The notes under the pieces: model-generated | Databases searched by the model: none | Seen by the model: the letters and a program-made list of their open reading frames with translations, nothing else | Told to the model about the DNA's origin: nothing | Assembly: GCA_002367375.1 (NCBI GenBank) | Contig: DFBR01000077.1 | Span: forward strand, 6,189 to 13,003 | From: Erythrobacter sp. UBA3075 | GTDB taxonomy: Bacteria; Pseudomonadota; Alphaproteobacteria; Sphingomonadales; Sphingomonadaceae | Length of the DNA: 6,815 bases | Direction of reading: 5' to 3' | Shown: positions 5,916 through 6,815 of the stretch, in pieces | Position numbering within the stretch: position 1 is the first letter of the stretch | Layout of the letters: every line of letters begins with the position of its first letter | Translations under genes and position numbers: made by a program

Positions 5916-6815
5916 TCAACCAGCCAGAATCGTGGCCGGAGCCTCGATCAGCTTCTTGATCTCCTGCACGAATGCCGCAGCGTCATAGCCATCGACCACG
6001 CGGTGATCGCAGCTGATCGAAATGTTCATGAGCTTGCGCTTTTCCACGCGCTCGATGCCATCTGCGCCGGCAACAAACATCGGCCGTTCGACAATGCGAT
6101 TGGGGCCGATGATGGCGACTTCAGGGCGATTGATGACCGGCGTTGTCGCTACGCCGCCGAGCGGCCCGAGCGAGGTCACCGTCAGGGTCGAGCCGGAAAG
6201 TTCTTCCGACCTGGCGCTACCAGTCCGCGCTGCCTCTGCAAGGCGGCCAATTTCATTGGCGAGTTGCCACATATTCTTCGCCTGCGCATCGCGGATCACC
6301 GGCACCATCAACCCGTTATCGGTCATGGTCGCCATGCCCAGATGTACGCTGCCGTGACGGGTGACGACCTTGGCCTCGTCATCGAAGCGGGCATTGATCA
6401 TCGGGAAATCGGGTATCGTCTTGCAGATCGCGGCGATCAGCAGCGGCAGCATGGTGAGCTTGGGCCTGTCGCCCCTGTTCGCATTCAGCTGTGCGCGGGT
6501 CCGCTCAAGCTCGGTAACGTCGCACTCTTCAACATAGGTGAAATGCGGGATGTTGCGCTTGGCCGCGGCCATGTTCTCGGCGATGCGTTTGCGCAGGCCG
6601 ATGACCTTAATCTGCTCGTCCGCGCGCGTCGGGGCGGAGCCGGAATAGCCGCTCGAATACGACAGAAACGCATCGAGATCGGCATGGCGGATACGGCCGT
6701 CTTCGTGCGGCTTCACTTGCGCGAGATCGACGCCGAGGTCCTTGGCGCGCTTGCGCACAGCAGGTGTCGCGAGGACTTTCACGCTGCCCGATGCTTGGAC
6801 GGGTTTAGGCGCGGG
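5916..6815 (-). CDS. bkdB: Dihydrolipoamide acyltransferase (E2) of a 2-oxo acid dehydrogenase, branched-chain type, C-terminal part
   Basis: These are the last 299 residues of E2, the core subunit that moves acyl groups from lipoamide to CoA; the lipoyl domain is beyond the right edge. Visible in order are a Pro/Ala linker, the E1/E3-binding domain (about 13-51, starting VLATPAVRKRAKDLGVDL), a second linker, and the catalytic acyltransferase domain from about residue 70. The active-site motif DHRVVDG is at 270-276, with His271 and Asp275 (fragment numbering). PHFTYVEECDVTELE and GGVATTPVINRPEVAIIGPNRI resemble branched-chain (BkdB) E2 more than PdhC or SucB, so the gene symbol is a family judgement. 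In the binding domain the usual GTGxxGR turn is replaced by PHEDGR, one residue shorter. No clear terminator follows the stop. Confidence 0.9.
   Translation of the reverse strand, partial: PAPKPVQASGSVKVLATPAVRKRAKDLGVDLAQVKPHEDGRIRHADLDAFLSYSSGYSGSAPTRADEQIKVIGLRKRIAENMAAAKRNIPHFTYVEECDVTELERTRAQLNANRGDRPKLTMLPLLIAAICKTIPDFPMINARFDDEAKVVTRHGSVHLGMATMTDNGLMVPVIRDAQAKNMWQLANEIGRLAEAARTGSARSEELSGSTLTVTSLGPLGGVATTPVINRPEVAIIGPNRIVERPMFVAGADGIERVEKRKLMNISISCDHRVVDGYDAAAFVQEIKKLIEAPATILAG

Overview
The window is GC-rich, densely packed bacterial chromosome. It most likely comes from an alphaproteobacterium of the Sphingomonadales (Erythrobacteraceae/Sphingomonadaceae type). This placement is an inference from gene content and order: a tkt-gap pair, a ZauP-like gene with zapA followed by 6S RNA and the 5-formyl-THF cyclo-ligase gene, a DUF2842 protein, and a branched-chain-type E2 subunit. 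No database search was run. I see no insertion sequence, integrase, CRISPR array, phage gene or toxin-antitoxin pair. The region reads as core housekeeping DNA.

Left part (1-2339, minus strand): transketolase (tkt) is followed 15 nt downstream by the first 113 codons of type I glyceraldehyde-3-phosphate dehydrogenase (gap), which runs off the left edge. The two probably form a central-carbon operon. A divergent intergenic region (2340-2525) separates tkt from plus-strand genes and holds two short inverted repeats near the probable promoters.

Middle (2526-4076, plus strand): a small coiled-coil protein gene resembling zauP overlaps zapA by an ATGA junction, forming a Z-ring/cell-division pair. 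Right after the zapA stop lies a strong sigma70-type promoter (TTGAGA, 17 bp, TAAATA). It precedes a 6S RNA gene (about 3078-3250) that regulates RNA polymerase. The RNA is followed, with no visible terminator, by fau/ygfA (5-formyltetrahydrofolate cyclo-ligase), which overlaps by one base a two-helix membrane protein of the DUF2842 family. An 8-bp perfect inverted repeat flanks the 6S -10 box and shares bases with the 6S closing stem. This is the most interesting unlabelled structure in the window.

Right part (4073-6815, minus strand): a 4HBT-fold acyl-CoA thioesterase converges on the DUF2842 gene, the two stop codons overlapping within four bases. It lies 10 nt downstream of an iron-containing alcohol dehydrogenase, so the two are probably co-transcribed. 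Upstream of them is a complete tRNA-Asp(GTC) gene with encoded CCA and a plausible promoter. The window ends inside the E2 subunit of a 2-oxo acid dehydrogenase, most like the branched-chain complex, with the lipoyl domain beyond the right edge.

I found no convincing undescribed multi-gene system. The points worth checking are regulatory: the 6S promoter palindrome, the possibly leaderless zauP-like mRNA with an 18-bp hyphenated palindrome at its start, and a palindrome upstream of tkt.
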